From: Catellatospora methionotrophica
GTDB lineage: Bacteria > Actinomycetota > Actinomycetes > Mycobacteriales > Micromonosporaceae
Direction of reading: 5' to 3'
Length of the DNA: 64,000 bases
Assembly (NCBI RefSeq): GCF_011297335.1
Contig: NZ_JAAOTJ010000001.1
Coordinates: 372,001 to 436,000 of the forward strand
This document shows positions 1-8,100 of the stretch, piece by piece. The position numbers and the translations under genes were made by a program. The notes below the pieces were generated by a model, which saw only the letters and a program-made list of their open reading frames with translations, had not been told where the DNA came from and searched no databases. Position 1 is the first letter of the stretch, and each line of letters opens with the position of its first letter.

Positions 1-512
1 CCCCACCAGAACCGCTCCAGCGCGAAGCCCGCCGCCAGCGGGCCGAGTGAGGCGATCGCGCCGCCGATCGCCGACCAGAGCGCGATCGAGCGGGTGCGCG
101 CCGGGCCCGACCACAGCGCCGCGATGAGGGCCAGGGTCGTCGGATACGCCATGCCCGCCGACAGTCCCCCGAGCAGCCGGGCGACGATCAGCGTCGTGTC
201 GCTCGGGGCGTACGCGGCGAGCAGGCACGCGGGCACGGACAGCGCGATGCCGGTGACCAGCATGAGTTTGCGCCCGTACCGGTCCCCCAGCGCACCCAGG
301 TAGATCACCGAGCAGGCCAGGCCGAGCGAGTACGCGACCGCGACGAGGTTGAGCGCCGTCTGTGACGAGTCGAAGGCCCGGCCGATGTCGGGCAGGGCCA
401 CATTGGCCACGGCCAGGTTCAGGTTGGCGACCGCCGCGACCATGATCAGCGCTGCGAGCACCGCGCCCGGACGCGCCGGGGCGGAGGATCCCGGTGCGGG
501 CGTAGGGGTCAT
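1..512 (-). CDS. MFS transporter, DHA2-like drug/proton antiporter (N-terminal part)
   Basis: The first 170 residues of a membrane exporter; the rest of the gene lies before position 1. After a Pro/Ala-rich cytoplasmic tail the first helix starts near residue 18 and leads into NLAVANVALPDIG, a form of the helix-1 motif typical of 14-TM DHA2 antiporters. Residues 76-82 read GDRYGRK, the loop 2-3 signature of the major facilitator superfamily. Further hydrophobic helices continue to the edge. The substrate cannot be told from this part. The start is the first ATG before helix 1; no strong ribosome site is seen in front of it. Confidence 0.85.
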   Translation of the reverse strand, partial: MTPTPAPGSSAPARPGAVLAALIMVAAVANLNLAVANVALPDIGRAFDSSQTALNLVAVAYSLGLACSVIYLGALGDRYGRKLMLVTGIALSVPACLLAAYAPSDTTLIVARLLGGLSAGMAYPTTLALIAALWSGPARTRSIALWSAIGGAIASLGPLAAGFALERFWW

Positions 513-603
513 CGCCGGCCCGCCGCTCGGTTCGCCATGGCAGTCAGATTATCGACCACGGATCGCCGACGCTGGTCAAAGCGCCATCCCGCGCGTGGTG
601 GCC

Positions 604-834
604 CTACTCGGCGAGCAGGGCGGTCAGCCGACCGGCGAACAGCTGCGCCTCGATGTCGCTGACCTCGTCGCCGAGCTCGTGGACCAGCATCCGCTGCGTG
701 CAGACGACCCTGTCGTCGTCGCCGACCTCGGCCTCGGCAATCACCCGCACTTCGCCGCCGACCACCGCCAGCACCGGCTCGTGGTCCCGGGACCGCGCGA
801 GCACCCGCACGTCGTTGGACGTCACCGTGATCAT
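604..834 (-). CDS. small hypothetical protein, 76 aa
   Basis: A short acidic protein with no family I recognise. It begins MITVTSNDVRV, has alternating hydrophobic and charged residues suggesting beta strands, and ends in a helix-like stretch rich in Leu, Glu and Ala. It has no signal peptide or membrane segment. A GAGGG-like ribosome site precedes the ATG. It lies between the truncated transporter and a divergently transcribed dehydrogenase. Codon third positions are strongly G/C in this frame, which supports coding, but a competing open frame exists on the other strand. Confidence 0.5.
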   Translation of the reverse strand: MITVTSNDVRVLARSRDHEPVLAVVGGEVRVIAEAEVGDDDRVVCTQRMLVHELGDEVSDIEAQLFAGRLTALLAE

Positions 835-937
835 GCCCTCAAGGTACCCAACCCCCGGCCGTCGGCGAGGGCCGAATGCCGCACCCGGCCCCCGCGGCGC
901 GTTTAGGTTGGACGGGAGCGGCCGAAGGGAGCAGGCG

Positions 938-1813
938 ATGAGCGCGATCGGTTACGTGGGCCTCGGGACGATGGGCGGCCGGATGGCCGGTCGCCTGCTC
1001 GGCCTCGGTCACCAGGTGTACGGCACCAACCGCACCCGGGCCAAGGCGGACCCGCTGGCCGAACGCGGTCTCATCTGGTGTGACACGCCACGCGCGGCCG
1101 CCGCCGCCGCGCCGGTCGTGTTCAGCATGGTGACCGACGACGACGCCCTGGCGGCGATCACCTCCGGCCCGGACGGCATCCTCGCGGGCCTGACGCCGGG
1201 AAAGCTCTACATCGACATGAGCACCGTCAGCCCCACCGCCAGCAGCCGCCTGGGCGAGCAGGTCCGCGCGACCGGCGCGCACATGCTGGCCGCCCCGGTC
1301 TCGGGCAGCGTCCGCGCCGTGGACGCGGGCAGCCTCGCCATCATCGTCGGCGGCGACACCGCACCGTTCGACCAGGCCGAGCCGCTACTGCGTCAGCTCG
1401 GCACGCAGGTGACGCACGTCGGCGACAACGCCCAGGCGCTGCTGCTGAAACTCGCCATCAACGACAGCCTCGCCGTGCAGCTGCTGGCGTTCAGCGAGGG
1501 CGTGCTGCTGGCCGAGCGGGGCGGCGTGGACCGCGAGAAGGCGATCGAGGTGATGCTGGGCAGCGCCGTCGGCTCGCCCTCCCTGCGCGCCCGCGCCGGC
1601 TTCCTGCTCGACCCGCTCGCGGACGCGTGGTTCGACGTGGCGCTGATGCAGAAGGACATCCGCCTCGCGCTGGCCGCCGCTGCCCCGTCCGGCCTGGCCC
1701 TGCCGGCGGCGACAGTCGCCGACGGCGTCCTCACCCGGGCACGGGACCTGGGTTACGCCGACCGCGACATCGCCGTGATGATCGAGGTGCTGGGCCGGGC
1801 CGCACCGTCCTAA
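938..1813 (+). CDS. NAD(P)-dependent beta-hydroxyacid dehydrogenase family oxidoreductase
   Basis: A 291-residue protein of the 3-hydroxyisobutyrate/tartronate-semialdehyde dehydrogenase family, which oxidises short beta-hydroxyacids or reduces semialdehydes in the cytoplasm. The N-terminal Rossmann motif is YVGLGTMGGRMAGRL. The substrate-binding motif APVSGSVRAVDAGSL follows mid-protein. The catalytic lysine is probably K171 in KLAINDSL, which opens the all-helical C-terminal domain. The ATG at 938 sits just before the Rossmann strand and is preceded by GAAGGGAGCAGG; the frame is open further upstream but without family sequence. The stop overlaps the stop of the convergent next gene by 4 bases. 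The exact substrate is unknown. Confidence 0.88.
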   Translation: MSAIGYVGLGTMGGRMAGRLLGLGHQVYGTNRTRAKADPLAERGLIWCDTPRAAAAAAPVVFSMVTDDDALAAITSGPDGILAGLTPGKLYIDMSTVSPTASSRLGEQVRATGAHMLAAPVSGSVRAVDAGSLAIIVGGDTAPFDQAEPLLRQLGTQVTHVGDNAQALLLKLAINDSLAVQLLAFSEGVLLAERGGVDREKAIEVMLGSAVGSPSLRARAGFLLDPLADAWFDVALMQKDIRLALAAAAPSGLALPAATVADGVLTRARDLGYADRDIAVMIEVLGRAAPS

Positions 1814-2106
1814 CAGGTCGTGTGGCTGTGCAGCACCCAGCCCGTCCGGTTGGGGTGCTCGGCGCCGTGACCCCGCAGCCAGTTACGGCCGTACACGTCG
1901 TTGTATCCCGCGCCGTCGGCCCGGAAGCCCCGCCCGGGGCTGAGCGTGAACAGGTAGCCGGTCCCGCCGTAGCCGTCGATCGACGCGTAGAACGGCGCGT
2001 TCTCCCTGGTCATGCACAGCACGTCGGCGTGCGCGGGCGCGGCGGCCACAGTGGAGGCGGCGGCGGCGACCAGCACGGCCGCGGCAGACGTCAGCAAACG
2101 GTTCAC
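1810..2106 (-). CDS. small secreted SH3-like protein, 98 aa (paralogue 1)
   Basis: A 98-residue exported protein with a classic Sec signal (MNRLLTSAAAVLVAAA, cleavage after the Ala-rich stretch ending AHA near residue 27). The mature part of about 70 residues has LSPGRGFRADG, NWLRGHGAEH, a GW pair and a C-terminal Cys that could pair with the Cys early in the mature chain. The arrangement of short strands with Gly/Trp resembles bacterial SH3 (SH3b) cell-wall-binding modules, though I cannot confirm the family. It shares length and several motifs with the gene at 2189-2485, so the two look like a tandem duplication. Confidence 0.75.
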   Translation of the reverse strand: MNRLLTSAAAVLVAAAASTVAAAPAHADVLCMTRENAPFYASIDGYGGTGYLFTLSPGRGFRADGAGYNDVYGRNWLRGHGAEHPNRTGWVLHSHTTC

Positions 2107-2188
2107 GAGGATCTCCCCAGGTTGGAATCCACGCGATCATAGACGCCCGTGGGTGGCCGCAGAACCCCTGCGGCCACCCACGGAGACG

Positions 2189-2485
2189 TCAGCAGTTGGC
2201 GTTGGCGGCCGGGATCCAGCCGTCCTGTCCGGGCGCCTCAGCGCCGTGGCCGTAGATCCATACGCTGGAGCCGTCGTCGATCGCCTGCCCGTGCCAGCGG
2301 AAACCACGTCCCGCCGTCAGGGTGCGCAGCACGAAACCGTGCGGATCGGTGCGCAGCCACGTGTTCTGGTTCAGGTTGCACACGAAGCCGGGCGCGTCGC
2401 TGGCGATGGCCGGTGCGGCGGCCACCGTCGTGCCGGCGAGCACGACGACCGCCGCTGTCATGGTGTGGAGGAGTGTGCGCTTCAC
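2189..2485 (-). CDS. small secreted SH3-like protein, 98 aa (paralogue 2)
   Basis: A second 98-residue exported protein. The GTG at 2485 is chosen over an in-frame upstream ATG because AAGGA lies at the right distance and the signal peptide ([20 protein letters not shown]) begins there. The mature chain has the pattern seen in the 1810-2106 product: an early Cys, [24 protein letters not shown] and a terminal Cys. Probably a two-Cys, SH3-like fold exported to the wall or medium. Transcription runs toward its paralogue, 82 bases downstream. Function is unknown. Confidence 0.75.
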   Translation of the reverse strand: MKRTLLHTMTAAVVVLAGTTVAAAPAIASDAPGFVCNLNQNTWLRTDPHGFVLRTLTAGRGFRWHGQAIDDGSSVWIYGHGAEAPGQDGWIPAANANC

Positions 2486-2572
2486 AGGTGTCCTTTCGTC
2501 ATACCCGAGGGTTCTGATCAAGGTCGTAGGGAGTATCGAGATCCTTGCCGAACCCGGCAACCGGAGCGGGGA

Positions 2573-4150
2573 TCAGTCCCGGGCCAGCGCGGCCGTGTCG
2601 CCGGACGACGACCGCACGACCGGTCGCCCGGCAGGGCGGGCGGACCAGCCACGGGCGTGCTCCGCCCAGCGGCCACGCGACCCGGCGGCACGCTGCGGTG
2701 CGGGCGTGCGGGAACCGACCGCGATCCGGCCCAGCCGGTTCAGGAAACCGGCGGCCCAGGCGTTCACGTCGTGGCGGCGCAGATGCTCGCGCATCGGTGC
2801 CATCCTGCGGCGCTGCTCGTCGGCGTCGGCGAACGCGGCACCGGCGAGCGCCTGCTCCAGCGCGTCCAGGTCGTGCGGGTTGACCAGCCACGCCTGGCGC
2901 AGTTCGGCGGCCGCGCCCGCGAACTCGCTGAGCACCAGCGCGCCGGTGCCGTCGGCGCGGGTGGCGACGTACTCCTTGGCGACCAGGTTCATGCCGTCGC
3001 GCAGCGGGGTGACCGCCATGACGTCGGCGGCCAGGTACAGCGCGGCGAGTTCGGCGCGGTCGAAGGACTGGTGCAGGTAGTGCACGGGCATACGGCCGAT
3101 CCCGGCGTGCTCGCCGTTGATCCGGCTGACCTCGCGCTCGACCCGCTCCCGCAGCGCCTGGTACTGGTCGATCTGCTGCCGGGTCGGCACGGCGACCTGC
3201 ACCAGCACCGTGTCGGCGGGATCGAGGCCCTGCCGCGACAGCAGCTCCTCGTACGCCCGCAGGCGGCACTCGATGCCCTTGGTGTAGTCGAGCCGGTCGA
3301 CGGCCAGGATGACCGTGCGGGGGTCGCCGAGTTCCCGCCGGATCTGCGCCGCCCGCGACCGGACCGCCGGATCGGTGCCGAGTCGCTGCTGCTCGGCTAC
3401 GTCGATCGAGATCGGGAACGTGTCGGCGGCCACGTCACGGCCCTGGTAGCGGATCCCGGTGTCGGTGATCTCCGCGCCGAGCAGCTCCGCGGCGAGCGTA
3501 CGGAAGTTGCGGGTCCCCTGCGCGTGCTGGAATCCGACCAGGTCGGCGCCGAGCAGGCCGCGCATGATCTCCTCCCGCATCGGCATCTGGCAGAACAGCT
3601 CCACCGGCGGGAACGGGATGTGCAGGAAGAACCCGATCCGCAGGTCGGGGCGCAGCTCGCGCAGCATGCCGGGGACGAGCTGCAGGTGGTAGTCGTGTAC
3701 CCAGACGAGCGCTCCGGGTGCGGCGACCCGTGCCGCAGCCTGCGCGAAACGCAGGTTGACCGCCCGGTAGCGGTCCTGCCAGGCCCGGTCGAACACCGGC
3801 TGCTCGACACCGTCGTGGTAGAGCGGCCAGATCGTCGCGTTGGACTGGCCCTCGTAGTAGCCCTCGACGTCGTCGGCGGTCAGCGCGATCGGGTGCAGGT
3901 GGATGTCGTCATGCACGAACGGTGAGGGCGCGGGTCCGGGCAGGCCGTGCCAGCCGATCCAGGCTCCCGCCCGCTGCTTCATGATCGGGTGTAGCGCGGT
4001 GACCAGCCCGCCGGGGCTCTGCCGCCAGCCCGGCCGGCCAGCCTCGTCGGTGGTGCGGTCGACGGGCAGCCGGTTGGCCAGCACGACCAGGTCATAACGG
4101 CCGGCTTCCGCCTGCCGAGCTGAGATTCCGGTGTGTGGTGCCGATGCCAT
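2573..4150 (-). CDS. otsA: alpha,alpha-trehalose-phosphate synthase (UDP-forming), GT20
   Basis: A 525-residue cytoplasmic enzyme that joins UDP-glucose (or GDP-glucose) to glucose 6-phosphate to make trehalose 6-phosphate, the first step of the OtsAB route to the stress sugar trehalose. GT20 landmarks occur in order: [53 protein letters not shown] and the C-terminal [13 protein letters not shown] that binds the nucleotide sugar. The ATG at 4150 has GGAGG just upstream; the frame stays open further back but without family sequence. A 40-50 residue Arg/Pro-rich tail extends past the usual end. No otsB phosphatase gene is in the window. Confidence 0.95.
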   Translation of the reverse strand: MASAPHTGISARQAEAGRYDLVVLANRLPVDRTTDEAGRPGWRQSPGGLVTALHPIMKQRAGAWIGWHGLPGPAPSPFVHDDIHLHPIALTADDVEGYYEGQSNATIWPLYHDGVEQPVFDRAWQDRYRAVNLRFAQAAARVAAPGALVWVHDYHLQLVPGMLRELRPDLRIGFFLHIPFPPVELFCQMPMREEIMRGLLGADLVGFQHAQGTRNFRTLAAELLGAEITDTGIRYQGRDVAADTFPISIDVAEQQRLGTDPAVRSRAAQIRRELGDPRTVILAVDRLDYTKGIECRLRAYEELLSRQGLDPADTVLVQVAVPTRQQIDQYQALRERVEREVSRINGEHAGIGRMPVHYLHQSFDRAELAALYLAADVMAVTPLRDGMNLVAKEYVATRADGTGALVLSEFAGAAAELRQAWLVNPHDLDALEQALAGAAFADADEQRRRMAPMREHLRRHDVNAWAAGFLNRLGRIAVGSRTPAPQRAAGSRGRWAEHARGWSARPAGRPVVRSSSGDTAALARD

Positions 4151-4354
4151 GGGGTCCTCCGCATTTCCGCCGACGCCGCTGCGCCCGCGCTGAGCTCGGC
4201 ATACCGCACGCGATGAGCGCGGAAACCCCCATCTCCCCACGACTTGATCACACTCGCCCGGTGCCGGGGCCATCATCACCGTCTCGGGCTTTGCGCGGCA
4301 TAAACACCCCGTCCGCCCGGTTGCCCTGTAGAACACGAACTTCAGGAGGCATCC

Positions 4355-4756
4355 ATGGTCCGCGAGCTGCGGCTGGTCGTCACGGCACCTGACTACGACG
4401 AGGCGCTGCGGTTCTACCGCGACGTGCTCGGCATGGGCGAGCTGGGCGCGTTCTCCTCGCCGGGCGGGCGGGTCACCATCCTCGACGCGGGGCGCGCGAC
4501 GCTGGAACTCGCCGACCCGCCGCACGCCGCGTACATCGACGCGGTCGAGGTGGGCAGCCGGGTGGCCGGGCAGATCCGGGTCGCTTTGCAGGTCGACGAC
4601 GCTGCCACGGTCACCGCGACCCTGGTCGCGAACGGGGCGGAGCTGGTCGCGGAGCCGGTGCGCACACCGTGGAACTCGCTCAACTCCCGCCTCGAGGCCC
4701 CCGCCGGCCTACAGTTGACCATCTTCGAAGAACTGGACCGCCTCAGCCAGGGCTGA
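4355..4756 (+). CDS. VOC (glyoxalase/bleomycin-resistance) family protein
   Basis: A 133-residue vicinal-oxygen-chelate protein. It has two beta-alpha-beta-beta-beta halves: VRELRLVVTAPDYDEALRF and FYRDVLGMGE in the first, and IRVALQVDDAATVTATL with LNSRLEAPAGLQLTIFEEL in the second. The C-terminal Glu in IFEEL is where the family places a metal ligand. Members are lyases, dioxygenases or drug-binding proteins, and the sequence does not say which. AGGAGG lies 7 bases before the ATG. Transcribed divergently from otsA. The stop is followed at once by a C-rich tract and a long hairpin. Confidence 0.85.
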   Translation: MVRELRLVVTAPDYDEALRFYRDVLGMGELGAFSSPGGRVTILDAGRATLELADPPHAAYIDAVEVGSRVAGQIRVALQVDDAATVTATLVANGAELVAEPVRTPWNSLNSRLEAPAGLQLTIFEELDRLSQG

Positions 4757-4758
4757 CA

Positions 4759-4840
4759 CCCCCACCCCCACCCCCATAGACGCTGGCCTATCACATCGAA
4801 TATTCGCTGATCGAACTCGATGTCATAGGCCAGCGTCTAT
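4759..4840. terminator. C-rich tract plus long hairpin after the VOC gene
   Basis: Three C5 runs separated by single A residues (4759-4775) lead straight into a long inverted repeat. The outer arms 4776-4791 and 4825-4840 pair over 16 bases without mismatch; after one mismatch, 4793-4799 and 4817-4823 pair over 7 more. The C-rich, G-poor run resembles a Rho-loading site and the hairpin a terminator. The same order (stop, C-rich tract, long hairpin) is seen after the MarR gene near 10.7 kb. It could also be a dispersed intergenic repeat. Confidence 0.6.
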
Positions 4841-5157
4841 CAGGGACCCGTCAGATCGCCACGAACCCCGCTATAGGCGCCGAGGTTCAGCAGCGTGAAA
4901 GTGGCCGCCGCGACCACAGGCACGCGACCATGAAACCAACACCCATGCTCCATACGACCCCCAAAGGTCGAGGATCTTGTCTTGCTATAAGGGCTAATGT
5001 CCGTTTACACTCCAGCTCAATTTGTGGGATCTCCACAAAACTAGCTGTCGCCTACTGAGGGGTACAGCGGTTTCCTACTGGCCGGTAGCTGGAAGGGTTG
5101 TTCACGGGGATCCGCCCTGAAGGGGTCCCGAGTTCAGTCATTGGGAAGGCTTGATCG
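4841..5157. promoter_or_regulatory. intergenic region upstream of the fused carboxylase
   Basis: About 317 bases with no convincing gene. The part from about 4960 to 5050 is clearly richer in A/T than its surroundings, as expected for a promoter. It includes TATAAGGGCTAATG near 4985 and an inverted repeat (TTTGTGG, 5 bases, CCACAAA) at 5021-5039 that could be a repressor site. A GGAAGG ribosome site lies just before the GTG at 5158. The exact promoter cannot be fixed by eye. Confidence 0.45.
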
Positions 5158-8100
5158 GTGTTCAGTCGCATCGCCATCGTCAACCGGGGAGAGGCCGCCA
5201 TGCGGCTGATCCACGCCGTCCGCGAGATCAACGCCGAGAGCGGTGCCCCACCGATCGAGACGATCGCCCTCTACACCGAGGCCGAGCGCACCGCCACGTT
5301 CGTCCGCGAGGCTGACGACAGCTACTGCCTCGGCCCCGCCTCGGCGCGTCCCTACCTCGACCATGCCGTGCTGGAGCGCGCCCTGGTCGAGATGCAGGCC
5401 GACGCCGCGTGGGTGGGCTGGGGCTTCGTCGCCGAGGACCCGGCGTTCGCCGAGCTCTGCGAGAAGATCGGCGTCACCTTCATCGGCCCGAGCGCCGAGG
5501 CCATGCGCAAACTCGGTGACAAGATCGGCTCGAAGCTGATCGCCGAGGAGGTCGGCGTGCCGGTCGCGCCGTGGAGCCGGGGCGCGGTGGAGAGCCTGGA
5601 GGCGGCCACCCGCTCGGCCGCCGCGATCGGCTACCCGCTGATGCTCAAGGCCACCGCGGGCGGTGGCGGGCGCGGCATCCGCGTCGTACGCAGCGACGAG
5701 GAGTTGGCCGACGCGTACGAGCGCACCAGCCTGGAGGCCAAGCGCGCCTTCGGCAGCGGCATCGTCTTCCTGGAGCGCCTGGTCACCGGCGCCCGGCACG
5801 TCGAGGTCCAGGTCATCGCCGACGGCCAGGGCACCGCGTGGGCGCTGGGCGTGCGCGACTGCTCGGTGCAGCGCCGCAACCAGAAGGTCATCGAGGAGTC
5901 GGCCTCGCCGGTGCTCGCCCCCGCGCAGGTGGCCGAGCTGAAGTCGGCGGCCGAGCGGCTGGCGCTCGCGGTGGCCTACCGGGGCGCGGGCACCGTCGAG
6001 TTCCTCTACCACCCCGGTGAGAAGCTGTTCGCCTTCCTGGAGGTCAACACCCGCCTGCAGGTCGAGCACCCGATCACCGAGGCGACCACCGACTTCGACC
6101 TGGTCAAGGCCCAGATCCACGTCGCCTCGGGCGGCCGCCTGGGCGACCTGATCCCGGCCGAGGTCGGTCACGCCGTCGAGGCCCGGCTCAACGCCGAGGA
6201 CCCCGACCGCGACTTCGCGCCCTCGCCGGGCCGGATCGAGCGGCTGACGCTGCCCGCGGGTCCCGGCGTCCGGGTGGACACCGGCGTCAGCGAGGGCGAC
6301 GTGATCCCCGCCGACTTCGACTCGATGATCGCGAAGATCATCGCTTTCGGGCGTACGCGGGAGGAGGCGCTCGGCCGGCTGCGCCGCGCGGTCGCCGACA
6401 CCACCGTCATCATCGAGGGCGGCGCGACCAACAAGAGCTTCCTGCTCGACCTGCTCGACCAGCCCGAGGTGATCGACGGCAGCGCCGACACCGGCTGGAT
6501 CGACCGGGTCCGCGCGCAGGGCCGCCTGGTCACCACCAAGCACTCCGGCATCGCCCTGGCCGCCGCCGCGATCGAGGCGTACGAGGACGAGGCGCTGGTC
6601 GAGCAGCAGCGGCTGCTGTCCACCGCGCACGGCGGCCGCCCGCAGGTCCAGCACAAGAGCGGCCGGCCGATCGACCTCAAGCTGCGCGGGGCCGCCTACC
6701 GGGTGTCCGTCGCGCAGATCGGACCGCACCGCTTCCGGGTCGGCATCGACCAGGCGCCGACCGTCGACGTCGAGCTGGAGCGCTTCGACGAGCACACCGG
6801 CCGGGTCCTGGTCAACGGCCGCCGGTTCCGGCTGGTCACCGACACCCACGGCCCGATCCACCTGGTCGAGGTCGACGGCGTCACGCACCGCGTCAGCCGC
6901 GACGAGGGCGGCGTGCTGCGCTCCCCCGCCCCCGCGCTGGTCGTGGCGACCCCCTGCAAGCTCGGTGACGAGGTCGAGGCGGGCGCGCCCGTGCTCGTGC
7001 TGGAGAGCATGAAGATGGAGACGGTGCTGCGCGCACCGGTCAAGTCGAAGATCCGCGAGCTCAGCGTCTCCGTGGGCAGCCAGGTCGAGTCCGGTGCGCC
7101 GCTGATGCGCCTGGAGCCGATCGGCGACGCCACCGACGCCGAGGCCGCCACGACCGACGCCGTCGACCTGGAACTGCCGCCCGAGCCCGACGGCCTGACC
7201 GCCGAGGCCCGCGTCGCCCGCGGCCTGGCCGACCTGCGCAGCCTGCTGCTCGGCTACGACCTCGACCCGCGCGACGAGCGCCGGGCGCTGTCGTCCTACC
7301 TGGCCGGGCGGGCCGAGCTGGGCCGGGTGCCGATCGAGGGCGAGGTCGAGCTGCTGCAGGTCTTCGCGGACCTGTCCGAGCTGACCCGCAACCGGCCGGC
7401 CGGCGAGGAGACCCAGGCCGACACCCGCGTGCACAGCCCGCGCGAGTTCTTCCACGCGTACCTGCAGAGCCTGGACGTCGACCGGGCCGGGCTGCCCGAG
7501 GCGTTCCGGCAGCGGCTGGCCCGGGTGCTCGCGCACTACGGCGTCGACGGCTTCGACCGTACGCCCGCGCTCGAAGAGGCCGTGTTCCGGATCTTCCTGG
7601 CGCAGCAGCGGTCCTCGGCCGACGTCGCGGTGATCGTGTCGCTGCTGCAGCAGTGGCTGACCGAGCCGATCCCCGGCGAGGCCCAGCGCGAGCCGGTCGG
7701 CCAGGCGCTGGAGCACCTGATCTGGGCGACCCAGGTCCGCTTCCCGGTCGTCGGCGACCTGGCCCGCAGCATCGTGTTCCGCTGGGCCGCCCAGCCGATG
7801 CTGCGCCGCAAGCGCGCCGAGGTCTACAACGAGGTCCGCGACCACCTGCGCCATCTCGACCGCGACCCGGCCGCGCCGGACCGCGACGAGCGCATCGCGA
7901 AGATGGTCGCCTCCCCCGAGCCGCTGGTCCGGCTGCTCGCCCAGCGCATCGGCCGCAAGGGCGTCGACAACGGGCCGATGCTGGAGGTGCTCAGCCGCCG
8001 CTACTACGGCAGCCGCGGCATCAGCGACACCCGCTGCGCCGAGGTCGCCGGGCACACGTTCTTCACCGCCACGTACGAGCGCGACGGCGAGCGCTACCGC

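Noticed and set aside
4841-5157. A riboswitch or small gene upstream of the carboxylase
   Set aside because: I could not find a known riboswitch core or an open frame with a ribosome site; only AT-rich promoter-like sequence and one short inverted repeat.
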